Below are positions 44,322-52,602 of a stretch of 64,000 bases of DNA, piece by piece. A program made the position numbers and the translations under genes. The notes beneath the pieces are model-generated. The model saw only the letters and a list, made by a program, of their open reading frames with translations. It did no database searches and was not told the origin of the DNA. The DNA comes from Oleiagrimonas sp963747595. Its GTDB lineage: Bacteria > Pseudomonadota > Gammaproteobacteria > Xanthomonadales > Rhodanobacteraceae. The stretch lies in assembly GCA_963747595.1 (NCBI GenBank), contig CAVVFO010000002.1, positions 1,488,001-1,552,000 of the forward strand, given 5' to 3'. Each line of letters starts with the position of its first letter. Position 1 is the stretch's first letter.

Positions 44322-46117
44322 GGACGCATCCCCGCACCGCCGCGAGAGGTGCCGCCTGCGGTGCTGGTCACGGCGTCGGCCGCCTTGTCCTGGTCGGGAC
44401 CGCCGGCGTACCACGTCTGCACGTTATCCGGCGGCACGTCCAGCAGGCGCATGGCACCGGCCATGACATGGCTGAACACCGGCGCCGAAACGGTCCCGCC
44501 GAAATAGCTGCCCCGGCGTGCATCGCGCACCATGACCACGCCCACCAGGCGCGGGTCGGACGCCGGGATCATTCCGGCGAACACCGAGAAATAGCTGTCC
44601 TTGTCGTATCCGCCGGCATTGGCAATGTGCGCCGTGCCGGTCTTGCCCGCCACGCTGTAGTTGGCGACCGCCGCCTTGGGGGCCGTGCTGCCCTTGTGCA
44701 CCACCGTTTTCAGCATGGCGATGATCTGCCGGTCGATCTTCTTGCTGACCAGGCGTTTGCCCGGGTGGTCGTCGCCCTTGATGAAGGTCGGCCGGTGTTC
44801 GATTCCGCCATCGGCGATGGCCGAATAGGCCCGTGCCAGCTGCAACGCGGTGACGCTGAAGCCATAACCGTAGCCGATCGTCGCCTGGCGGATGGGCCGC
44901 CATTCGGCGCCCACCGGCAGATAGCCGGAGGATTCGCCGGGAAAGCCGCTGTTGGTGTCCTGGCCGAATCCGAACCGGCGGAACATGTCGTACATGTCCT
45001 CGGTATTCAGGGTCATGGCAATCTTGGAGGCACCAACGTTGCTGGACTTGGTGATCACGCCGGTCACATCCAGCATGCCGTAGTTACCGTCATCCTTGAT
45101 GGTGTGGCCCTGAAACACGTACCAGCCCGGGGACGTGTCGATCTTGGTGGTGGGTGTCCACTTGCCCGATTCCAGCGCCGCCATGATGGTAAACGGCTTG
45201 GCCGTGGAGCCGGGCTCGAACACGTCGGTGACCGCCCGGTTACGCCGTTGCGCGGCATGGCTCTGGCTGATGGCATTGGGGTTGAACGACGGCAGGTTGA
45301 CCATGGCCACGATTTCGCCGGTGTGCACATCCATGACCACCATCGATCCGGACGCCGCATCGAACTTCTGCAGCGACTTCTGCAGCTGGTGATAGGCCAG
45401 GTACTGGATGCGGCTGTCGATGCTCAGCGTGATGTCTTTGCCCGGCTTGGCCGCGTGCACCATGTCCACCGTCTGCACCGTGTGGCCATGCATGTCGCGG
45501 ATCACGCGTTTCACGCCCGGCGTGCCGGTGAGCCAGTTGTTGTAGGCCAGTTCCAGGCCTTCCTGGCCCTGATCGTCGATATTGGTGAACCCCAGCACGT
45601 GCGCGGTGACCGCACCCAGCGGGTAGTACCGCTTGTACTCGCGCTGCTCGTTGACGCCGGGAATGTTCAGGTCCAGCACGGCCTTGGCCGCATCCGGACG
45701 CATGCGCCGTTTCAGATAGATGAACTCGTGGTCGGCGCGCTCCACCAGATGCTGCTTGAGATCATCCGCATCCACGCCCAGCGCCTGCGCCAGCTGCGGT
45801 ATGCGGGCGTCGTGCGCAAGCAGTGTCCGGGGATCGGCCCACAGCGATTCCACAGGTGTGGACACGGCCAGAGGCTGACCGTTGCGATCGAAGATGCTGC
45901 CGCGCGACACCGCGATGGGCACCTTGCGCAGAAAGCGCGCGTTGCCCTGCGCCTGATAGAACCCCTTGTGGATCACCTGCAGATATACCGCCTGTGCCAC
46001 CAGCCCCAACGAGGCCAGGCCCAGCAGCACCAACACCAGATACAGGCGGGCGCGCGTGCTGGGCCCACGGCCACGCTCGGGCATCTGCAGATCGCGTTGG
46101 CGGGGTCGCTTGCTCAT
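44318..46117 (-). CDS. ftsI: Peptidoglycan D,D-transpeptidase FtsI (PBP3)
   Basis: 599-aa class B penicillin-binding protein that cross-links septal peptidoglycan. A short cytoplasmic tail and one membrane helix (about 25-45) precede the pedestal domain and the transpeptidase. The active-site Ser is in the SxxK motif EPGSTAKPF, the SxN motif is KSSNVG and the KTG motif is AGKTGTAH. The C-terminal tail is Ala/Gly/Asp-rich and longer than usual. It overlaps ftsL and murE by 4 nt each. Confidence 0.96.
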   Translation of the reverse strand: MSKRPRQRDLQMPERGRGPSTRARLYLVLVLLGLASLGLVAQAVYLQVIHKGFYQAQGNARFLRKVPIAVSRGSIFDRNGQPLAVSTPVESLWADPRTLLAHDARIPQLAQALGVDADDLKQHLVERADHEFIYLKRRMRPDAAKAVLDLNIPGVNEQREYKRYYPLGAVTAHVLGFTNIDDQGQEGLELAYNNWLTGTPGVKRVIRDMHGHTVQTVDMVHAAKPGKDITLSIDSRIQYLAYHQLQKSLQKFDAASGSMVVMDVHTGEIVAMVNLPSFNPNAISQSHAAQRRNRAVTDVFEPGSTAKPFTIMAALESGKWTPTTKIDTSPGWYVFQGHTIKDDGNYGMLDVTGVITKSSNVGASKIAMTLNTEDMYDMFRRFGFGQDTNSGFPGESSGYLPVGAEWRPIRQATIGYGYGFSVTALQLARAYSAIADGGIEHRPTFIKGDDHPGKRLVSKKIDRQIIAMLKTVVHKGSTAPKAAVANYSVAGKTGTAHIANAGGYDKDSYFSVFAGMIPASDPRLVGVVMVRDARRGSYFGGTVSAPVFSHVMAGAMRLLDVPPDNVQTWYAGGPDQDKAADAVTSTAGGTSRGGAGMRP

Positions 46118-46386
46118 TGCCTGATCAACTCGATGTCCTTGGCCTGCGGATGCACCATGCCCAGCTGACTGCGCGCCACGCGATCGATGCGTGCGGGATC
46201 CGCCCAGGTGGCCTGTTCCAGCTCCAGACGTCCGAAATCCACATTCAAGTCATCGCGCTGGTTCTGCAGCTGCGTCAGTTCCACGAATTGCGCGCGCGCC
46301 TCGTGCCGCACCCAGACCACGGCGATCGCACTCGCCAGCACCGCTGTCAGCAACACCAGGAACGATGCGATCTTGAGGACGCTCAT
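46114..46386 (-). CDS. ftsL: Cell division protein FtsL
   Basis: 90-aa bitopic protein. One N-terminal helix (about 5-25) is followed by a short coiled coil (ARAQFVELTQLQNQRDDLNVD) and the element LEQATWADPARIDRVARSQLGM common in FtsL of this group. It forms a complex with FtsB and FtsQ to activate FtsWI. Identity rests on size, topology and position between rsmH and ftsI, because FtsL sequences diverge widely. Confidence 0.9.
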   Translation of the reverse strand: MSVLKIASFLVLLTAVLASAIAVVWVRHEARAQFVELTQLQNQRDDLNVDFGRLELEQATWADPARIDRVARSQLGMVHPQAKDIELIRQ

Positions 46387-47315
46387 GGCAGCCGCTCCGC
46401 CACGCGCAACACCGCCGAGCGCGCCCGCGGGTTGACCGCACGTTCCGCATCGCCGGCAAAGCGCGCCTTGCCCACGGCACGCAAACGCGCCTCGGGCGCG
46501 TCCGGCGGCGGCAGGTTGCGCCGCACCACCTTGCGCACCCCCGATTCATCGCGAATGAAATGCTTGACCAGACGGTCTTCCAGCGAGTGAAAACTGATCA
46601 CCACGAGACGCCCGCCGGGGCGCAGACGCTCGAGCGCGCCGGCAAGCCCTTTCTGCAAGGCCTCCAGCTCGCCATTGACCTGGATGCGCAACGCCTGAAA
46701 GGTCCGCGTGGCCGGGTGCTTGCCCGGTTCGCGGCGCCGCACACAGCGTGCCACCAGGTCCGCCAGCTCGCCGGTGCGCTCGAGGGGCTGCTCATCGCCG
46801 CGCTGACGCACGATGGCGCGCGCGATGCGCCGGCTGAAACGTTCTTCGCCAAATTTCCACAGAACATCTGCGATCTCGCGCTCATCGGCTGTTGCCAGAA
46901 AATCCGCAGCACTCTCGCCCGTGGTCGGATCCATGCGCATGTCCAGCGGCGCATCGGCCATGAAACTGAAACCTCGTTCTGCCTCGTCCAGCTGCGGCGA
47001 GGACACGCCCACGTCCAGCAGCACTCCGTCCAGCCCCCCGGCGGTTTCGGCCCAGTCCGCCAGATCGGCGAAATTGCCGTGCCGGATCGCGACCCGGGGG
47101 TCGTCCCCCAGCGCCGCGCGCGCGGCCTCGATCGCCGCGGGGTCACGGTCCATCAGCAGCAGGCGACCGTCATCAGCCAGATGGGCGAGGATCGCGCGGG
47201 CATGCCCGCCGCGACCGAACGTGCCGTCCAGATAGCGCCCGCGTGGATTCACGGCGAGCCCCTCCAGCGCCTCCTCGAGCATCACCGGGAGGTGCCCTGA
47301 TTGCTGATCCTGCAT
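46383..47315 (-). CDS. rsmH: 16S rRNA (cytosine1402-N4)-methyltransferase RsmH (MraW)
   Basis: 310-aa SAM-dependent enzyme. SAM motif DGTFGRGGHARAIL near the N-terminus, HGNFADLADWAE, the signature GVLLDVGVSSPQLDEAERGFSF and the C-terminal SFHSLEDRLVKHFI are intact. It methylates C1402 of 16S rRNA, the same nucleotide whose 2'-OH is methylated by RsmI, encoded 1.5 kb away in this window. The ATG at 47315 has a strong GGAGG ribosome site; a Met six codons upstream is unlikely. Confidence 0.96.
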   Translation of the reverse strand: MQDQQSGHLPVMLEEALEGLAVNPRGRYLDGTFGRGGHARAILAHLADDGRLLLMDRDPAAIEAARAALGDDPRVAIRHGNFADLADWAETAGGLDGVLLDVGVSSPQLDEAERGFSFMADAPLDMRMDPTTGESAADFLATADEREIADVLWKFGEERFSRRIARAIVRQRGDEQPLERTGELADLVARCVRRREPGKHPATRTFQALRIQVNGELEALQKGLAGALERLRPGGRLVVISFHSLEDRLVKHFIRDESGVRKVVRRNLPPPDAPEARLRAVGKARFAGDAERAVNPRARSAVLRVAERLP

Positions 47316-47346
47316 GGCCTCCTCCCGTATCACCCGTGTCCAGTCT

Positions 47347-47793
47347 CTAAAGCGTCAGATCCGCCATGGCCTCGCTGATCTCGTCTTCGCCGATGACCTG
47401 CCTGGTGTTATTCAAGTGGGCTTGTTCGCTCCACAACTCGAACTTGTTTCCCATGCCCAACAGCACGGCCTTCTTCTCGATGCCCGCGGACATGCGCTGG
47501 CTGGCCGGCAGCCGGATGCGTGCAGCGCCATCGATCTCCACCGGAGTCGCCGCACCCACCAGCTTCCTCTGCATGGCGCGATGGGCTGCATTGGTCTTGT
47601 TCAGTGCGTTGACCGCGTCCCGCGCCTTTTCCCAATCGCTCTGCGGATAGATCCACAGGCAACCGAAATCGAACGGGTTGTAGGTGACCACCAGATGCCC
47701 GCCGCAGGCATCGGCGATCAGCTCGCGATACGCGGTGGGGATGGCCAGGCGACCCTTGTCGTCGACCGTGATGGCGGTTTCACCTTGAAACAT
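47347..47793 (-). CDS. mraZ: Transcriptional regulator MraZ
   Basis: 148-aa first gene of the division cluster. Two AbrB-like SpoVT/MraZ domains are seen: about 1-55 (MFQGETAITVDDKGRLAIPTAYR) and about 78-125 (EIDGAARIRLPASQR). The DKGRLxxP and DGAARIRLP repeats are the DNA-contact elements of each half. MraZ represses its own cluster by binding phased TGGG-type boxes; four such boxes lie just upstream. The ATG at 47793 starts the first domain exactly; the 25 further upstream codons cross the operator and promoter. Confidence 0.95.
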   Translation of the reverse strand: MFQGETAITVDDKGRLAIPTAYRELIADACGGHLVVTYNPFDFGCLWIYPQSDWEKARDAVNALNKTNAAHRAMQRKLVGAATPVEIDGAARIRLPASQRMSAGIEKKAVLLGMGNKFELWSEQAHLNNTRQVIGEDEISEAMADLTL

Positions 47794-47802
47794 GTCGCGG
47801 TT

Positions 47803-47837
47803 TTCCACGAAATCCCACGATTTCACACAGGGCCCCA
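47803..47837 (-). promoter_or_regulatory. MraZ operator: four 10-nt-phased boxes
   Basis: On the minus strand, four 5-mers, each separated by exactly 5 nt: TGGGG (47833-47837), TGTGA (47823-47827), TGGGA (47813-47817), TGGAA (47803-47807). MraZ operators described in E. coli are TGGGN repeats with 5-nt spacers. The array runs from the -10 element across the transcription start to 10 nt before the mraZ ATG, a position expected for repression. Confidence 0.8.
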
Positions 47838-47865
47838 CGATAGTCTCGGGATTTGAGACTGTCAA
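47837..47865 (-). promoter_or_regulatory. Promoter of the division/cell-wall cluster
   Basis: On the minus strand, a perfect -35 TTGACA (47860-47865), a 17-nt spacer and a -10 TATCGT (47837-47842). The expected start is near 47830, about 37 nt before the mraZ ATG. The -10 abuts the first MraZ box. This is the best-formed promoter seen in the window and probably drives mraZ through ftsA. Confidence 0.75.
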
Positions 47866-48010
47866 CAATTTTTTGCTTGCAGATCAATAAGAAAGCAACG
47901 CCCGCTGAACCTTTTCGCAGTTTCTCAGGAACTTGATCAAGGCCCTTGAAAGCATGGAATTTTTCGGTATTCATATGTGATGATCCGACGGACCGCAGGC
48001 CGCCTTCCGG

Positions 48011-48121
48011 CGTAGGGTGGCTCAAGCAGCAACGCGAGGGATTCGCCTGCTTGCCACAAGGCAGGCACCTTTCCCCGCAAGCAGGCGGCTCCGTCGCTAT
48101 CGCTCCTTGAGCCGCCCTACG
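48011..48121. repeat. Dispersed palindromic intergenic repeat, copy B
   Basis: Nested palindrome: outer 16-nt arms 48011-48026 and 48106-48121 (one mismatch, G-U compatible), inner 10-nt arms 48044-48053 and 48078-48087. A 22-nt block (48030-48051) is shared with the degenerate copy at 12.8 kb. Located between the mraZ promoter and rnpB, it contains no open frame. Confidence 0.7.
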
Positions 48122-48201
48122 CCACTTGCCCGATGGGAGGTGGACGGTCGTGCCGCGCTTCGCTTCGTGAGGAACACATCCAAGAGCGGGCGCGCCCCTT
48201 G

Positions 48202-48227
48202 CCCTCCCCCGCTTGCGCGGGAGAGGG
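48202..48227. repeat. CCCTC-type hairpin repeat
   Basis: Eleven-base arms 48202-48212 and 48217-48227 (one mismatch) with a TTGC loop. The arms resemble the CCCTCTCCCGC-GCGGGAGAGGG element scattered through many proteobacterial intergenic regions. It lies downstream of rnpB on the minus strand, where together with the smaller stem at 48234-48250 it may also help end transcription. Confidence 0.55.
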
Positions 48228-48263
48228 CCGGAGTGTCGCTTCGCGCGACATTTGTTATTGGAT

Positions 48264-48628
<365 letters not shown>

Positions 48629-48784
48629 AAGCGGAAGCTTACAGAAAAAGCCTCCCAAGAAGTGGAAAAATGAAGAGAAAAAACGCGCGCTGCGGCATGC
48701 GCAGCATGAAAAGCACCCACGCCACATCCGCTGGCAAACTTCCCCCGCCAACTGCGCTGACCCCAGGCTTTCGCCGCCGGACCC

Positions 48785-49618
48785 TCATTTCCCGCTTTCG
48801 TACAGCGCCTTGCGTGGCGCGCCGCTGATGGTTGCTGCCAGCTTGGCGGCGCGCGAAGGCGGCAGTTCGGCGCTGAGCAGCGCGAACAGGCGGCGGCCCT
48901 CGGCCAGTTGCGCCTGCGCGGCATCCGCACAACCGGCCACCAGCAGCACGCATTCGCCGCGTTGCTGGTCGCGATCGGCGGCGACCTTGTCGGCAAGGAC
49001 TGCCAACGGCATGTCCAGCACGGTCTCGAACAGCTTGGTGAGTTCGCGCGCCAGCACGGCCTCACGCTCGGCACCGAAGACATCGCGCATGTCGGTGAGA
49101 CACTCCAGCACGCGATGCGGCGACTCATAGAAGATCAGTGTGCGGGTATCGTTGGCCAGTTCGGCCAGGCGGGTGCGCCGTGCGGCCGATTTGGCCGGCA
49201 GAAAACCCTCGAACACGAACCGGTCGCTGGGCAGACCCGCCACCGACAGCGCGGCGATGGCGGCACAGGCACCCGGCAGGGGCGAAATGCGCACTTGTGC
49301 CGCACGCGCCGCTCGCACCAGACGAAACCCGGGGTCGCTGATCAGGGGCGTGCCGGCATCGGAGATCAGGGCGACATCCTCACCGCCCAGAAGGCGCTGC
49401 ACCAGTCCATCGACCACGCCGCGCTCGTTGTGCTCGTGCAAGGCCACCAGCGGAGTACGCACGCCCAGATACTCCAGCAGCGGCCGGCTGTGGCGGGTAT
49501 CTTCGGCAGCGATCACGGCCACTGCGGCAAGGGTATCCACGGCGCGCCGGGAGAGATCGTCGCGGTGTCCGATGGGCGTGGCGACGACCCAGAGGGTGCC
49601 GGGCTGAACAGGTTGCAT
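48785..49618 (-). CDS. rsmI: 16S rRNA (cytidine1402-2'-O)-methyltransferase RsmI
   Basis: 277-aa tetrapyrrole-methylase-fold enzyme. N-terminal LWVVATPIGHRDDLSRRAV, EDTRHSRPLL, HEHNE, the glycine-rich ALISDAGTPLISDPGFRLV and FYESPHRVLECL are RsmI signatures. It methylates the ribose of C1402 in the ribosomal decoding site, complementing RsmH. The ATG at 49618 is preferred over a GTG two codons upstream. It lies directly upstream of rnpB on the same strand and is divergent from lpoA. Confidence 0.95.
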   Translation of the reverse strand: MQPVQPGTLWVVATPIGHRDDLSRRAVDTLAAVAVIAAEDTRHSRPLLEYLGVRTPLVALHEHNERGVVDGLVQRLLGGEDVALISDAGTPLISDPGFRLVRAARAAQVRISPLPGACAAIAALSVAGLPSDRFVFEGFLPAKSAARRTRLAELANDTRTLIFYESPHRVLECLTDMRDVFGAEREAVLARELTKLFETVLDMPLAVLADKVAADRDQQRGECVLLVAGCADAAQAQLAEGRRLFALLSAELPPSRAAKLAATISGAPRKALYESGK

Positions 49619-49716
49619 GCGCACATCCGGGCATGGCTACGAGATGGGCTATCATCGCGCACTTGAACCGCGTGAAGAAAATGCAAGGTGGTGTAGTGCC
49701 TCAACCGAGTCGATCC

Positions 49717-51552
49717 ATGCGCCTGTCTCCTGTCCTCGCCCTGACGGCCGCGCTTGTGCTGGCGGGCTGCGCCACGGTCAGCGGACCGTCATCGCAGCAG
49801 ATGTCGCAGTCCCGGGCGGTGCAATCGATGGTGGCCCAGGGGCAGTACGCGCAAGCCGCCAGACGGTATCTGGCCCTGGCCAACCAGGGGCAGGGCGGCG
49901 ACTATTTCCGTCTGCGGGCAGCAGAAACATGGCGCAAGGCAGGCCGGCTCGATCGGGTCGCTCAGCTGCTGCCCTCCATTGATGCGGGGCACCTGGCGCG
50001 GGATGACGCCACCCGCTACACGCTGCTGCAAGCGGCCGTGGCACTGCACGAGGGCAACGCGGCACACGCGGCACGCCTCACATCCATGTCCGCACAATCA
50101 CTGTCGCCCGCACTGCAGCAACGCCTGCTCGACCTGCGCGCGCAATCGCAGGCGGCGCAACACCAGCCGTTCGAGGCGGCACGCACGCGCGTGCAGCTGG
50201 ACCCGATGCTGTCCGGCAATGCCCAGGCGGAAAATCGCCAGAAAATCGCTACCCTGCTGACCGGCATGGGCGCACAGGCGCTGCAGCAACGCGCGTCCAC
50301 GCTGGCCGGCAACAGTCCGCTGCAGCGCTGGGTCAGCGCGGCCCTGAACCAGCTGGGCGTGTCCAGCGGCCAACCCGCGGCAAATCTCGATAACCCGGTC
50401 GGCACGCAGTTGCTGGGCCAGGCGACCGAACAGGGCTATCAGACGCCAGGCAAGGTCGCCCTGCTGCTGCCCTCCAGTGGCCCGCTGAACGCCGCTGCCA
50501 CGGTGATCCGCAAGGGTGTGTTTGCCGGCTATTTCAACCGCCGCGGAGGCCACGCGCAGGATACGCAAAGCACATTGACCAGCTATGACAGCGGCACCAC
50601 GCCGGCGCAGGCCGTCGCCGCCTACCAGAAAGCCGTCCAGGCCGGGGCCACACTTGTGGTGGGCCCGCTGGCGCGCGATTCCGTCGCCGCCGTGACCAGC
50701 CAGGCGTCATTGCCGGTGCCAGTCCTGGCGCTCAACCACACCGACACGCACACGTTACCCGCCAGCAACGTGACCGAGTTCGGCCTGCAGCCCGGCGTCG
50801 AGGGCGCCCAGGTGGCCGACCACATGATCAATGCAGGTATCCGCCAGGCCGTGGAACTGATTTCCAGCGAAGACTTTGCGCAACGGGCGGGAGATGCCTT
50901 CAAGGCACAATTCACCGCCGATGGCGGCCACGTGGTGGACATGGTGACGCTGAACCCGCAGCAGGTGGATTACCGCAGTCAGGTGCATTCCATCGACTGG
51001 TCGGCACTGGCCCAGGCCGGCGTGTTCATCAGCATGCGCCCGGAGCAGGCGCGTCTGTTGATGCCGCAGCTGCGCCTGGCCGGGCTTCACTGGCCGGTGT
51101 TTGCCACGTCGCACGTGTATTCCGGACGCGACGATCCCGACGACGATGGCGACCTGAACGGCGTGACGTTCTGCGACGCCCCATGGCTGTTCGACACGCA
51201 ACCGGGCCTGCCATCACGCTCGACCATCGGCCATTCCCTGCCGGCGGTCCAGAGCGGCTCCGGGGCACGTCTGTTTGCCCTGGGCATGGACGCATGGGAT
51301 CTGACTCCGTATCTGGCCTGGCTGCGGACCCATCCGGGCAGCTACCTGCCCGGCGCCACCGGCCGCTTGACCGAAGACGACTTCGGCCATCTGCACCGCG
51401 TGCTGATCTGGGCGCGTTTCAGCGGCGGCATCGCGCACTCGCTGGAAGGCAGCCTCGAGGCCAGTCCACCGTCGAGCAGTACTCCGGAGCAACCCGCAGC
51501 CGCGGGCACCGCGCCTGCGCCAGCAGGCAGCGGCGGCGCTCAGGGAACCTGA
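49717..51552 (+). CDS. lpoA: Penicillin-binding protein activator LpoA
   Basis: About 611-aa outer-membrane lipoprotein. Signal peptide ends in the lipobox LAGC, giving a lipidated Cys at about residue 18. A helical TPR-like N-terminal domain (about 30-230) is followed by a periplasmic-binding-protein-type domain (about 260-590) with GKVALLLPSSGPLNAAATVIRKG, then a low-complexity Ser/Pro/Ala tail. LpoA reaches through the peptidoglycan to stimulate PBP1A. The start is uncertain: in-frame ATG at 49681 also precedes the signal peptide. yraN follows, matching the conserved rsmI-lpoA-yraN arrangement. Confidence 0.88.
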   Translation: MRLSPVLALTAALVLAGCATVSGPSSQQMSQSRAVQSMVAQGQYAQAARRYLALANQGQGGDYFRLRAAETWRKAGRLDRVAQLLPSIDAGHLARDDATRYTLLQAAVALHEGNAAHAARLTSMSAQSLSPALQQRLLDLRAQSQAAQHQPFEAARTRVQLDPMLSGNAQAENRQKIATLLTGMGAQALQQRASTLAGNSPLQRWVSAALNQLGVSSGQPAANLDNPVGTQLLGQATEQGYQTPGKVALLLPSSGPLNAAATVIRKGVFAGYFNRRGGHAQDTQSTLTSYDSGTTPAQAVAAYQKAVQAGATLVVGPLARDSVAAVTSQASLPVPVLALNHTDTHTLPASNVTEFGLQPGVEGAQVADHMINAGIRQAVELISSEDFAQRAGDAFKAQFTADGGHVVDMVTLNPQQVDYRSQVHSIDWSALAQAGVFISMRPEQARLLMPQLRLAGLHWPVFATSHVYSGRDDPDDDGDLNGVTFCDAPWLFDTQPGLPSRSTIGHSLPAVQSGSGARLFALGMDAWDLTPYLAWLRTHPGSYLPGATGRLTEDDFGHLHRVLIWARFSGGIAHSLEGSLEASPPSSSTPEQPAAAGTAPAPAGSGGAQGT

Positions 51553-51560
51553 GCAAGCCG

Positions 51561-51920
51561 ATGCGGCGTACCGGCGACCTGTTCGAAGAGCGCGCGCGAC
51601 GACATCTGGAACAAGCCGGACTGCGCACCCTGCAGCGCAACTTCCACACCCGCTTCGGCGAGCTGGACCTGATCATGCGCGATGCCGACACGCTGGTGTT
51701 CGTGGAGGTGCGCTATCGTCGCAGTCAGGGTTTCGGCGGAGCGGCAGCATCCGTGACTGCCACAAAACGCCACAAGCTGATCCAGGCGGCCAACGGCTTT
51801 CTCGGCAGTCATCCGCAACTGGCGCGGCATCCGTGCCGCTTCGATGTGGTGACCTTCGATGGACCACGCGATGATGCGCGCTGCCTCTGGGAGCGCGCCG
51901 CATTCGATACCGATGGCTGA
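51561..51920 (+). CDS. yraN: YraN family (UPF0102) endonuclease-like protein
   Basis: 119-aa protein with the restriction-endonuclease-like core: Glu in GDLFEERARRHLEQAG, Asp in RFGELDLIMRD, and the ExK-like VFVEVRYRRSQ followed by TKRHKLIQAANGFL. Biochemical function is not firmly known; a Holliday-junction-resolvase-like fold is proposed. The ATG at 51561 lies 8 nt after the lpoA stop and matches the family N-terminus; the upstream open frame runs through lpoA. Confidence 0.92.
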   Translation: MRRTGDLFEERARRHLEQAGLRTLQRNFHTRFGELDLIMRDADTLVFVEVRYRRSQGFGGAAASVTATKRHKLIQAANGFLGSHPQLARHPCRFDVVTFDGPRDDARCLWERAAFDTDG

Positions 51921-51938
51921 ACGGGCTGCGGATGGGAA

Positions 51939-52532
51939 ATGAACACGGCGCACGACACAGAGGCCCTGCTGCAGGACATCCGCGCCTGCCGGTTGTGCGC
52001 GGCGCATCTGCCGCTGGGGCCGCGTCCGGTTCTGCAGGCCTCGGCGCAATCGCGGGTACTGATCGTCGGTCAGGCGCCCGGACGCCGCGTGCACGAGACG
52101 GGCATTCCATTCGACGATCCCAGCGGCGAGCGGCTGCGCGAGTGGATGGGTATCGACCGCGACACGTTTTATGATGCGCGCCGCATCGCCATCGTGCCCA
52201 TGGGGTTCTGCTTTCCCGGCAGCGGCCGCAACGGCGACCTGCCACCGCGCCCCGAATGTGCGCCGACCTGGCATCCGGCATTGTTGCCGCTGCTGACGCA
52301 CGTGCGCCTGACCCTGATCATCGGCCGGTACGCCCAGGCGCGCATGCTGGCGGATCGGCGCGGCCGCAGCCTCACGGAAACTGTACACGCCTGGCGCCAG
52401 CACCTGCCGCGGCGGCACATGCCGCTGCCCCACCCCAGCCCGCGAAACCGGCTGTGGCTGAAACGCAATCCCTGGTTCGAGGCCGAGCTGCTGCCGATAT
52501 TGCGCACGCAGGTGGCCATGGCGCTGGATTGA
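51939..52532 (+). CDS. Uracil-DNA glycosylase superfamily protein, likely Fe-S
   Basis: 197 aa. The glycosylase motif reads GQAPGRRVHETGIPFDD and the late motif is PLPHPSPRN. Four cysteines at 17, 20, 91 and 107 have the C-x2-C...C-x15-C spacing of the 4Fe-4S site of family 4 enzymes. The residue after the first Gly of motif A is Gln rather than the Glu usual in family 4, so activity and base specificity are unclear. It may act in base-excision repair. It begins 18 nt after yraN and is probably in the same transcript. Confidence 0.75.
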   Translation: MNTAHDTEALLQDIRACRLCAAHLPLGPRPVLQASAQSRVLIVGQAPGRRVHETGIPFDDPSGERLREWMGIDRDTFYDARRIAIVPMGFCFPGSGRNGDLPPRPECAPTWHPALLPLLTHVRLTLIIGRYAQARMLADRRGRSLTETVHAWRQHLPRRHMPLPHPSPRNRLWLKRNPWFEAELLPILRTQVAMALD

Positions 52533-52602
52533 GTCGCCCGCGCTTGCCGTAGCGCGCACCGCTCGCTTACGCTGCGGGGAATCCTCTTGCCAAACACCGC
52601 CG

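Noticed and set aside
42576..44507. 643-aa plus-strand open frame
   Set aside because: Antisense to murE; no recognisable motif or ribosome site.
44162..46168. 668-aa plus-strand open frame
   Set aside because: Fully antisense to ftsI and the murE start; composition is typical of a complement-frame shadow.
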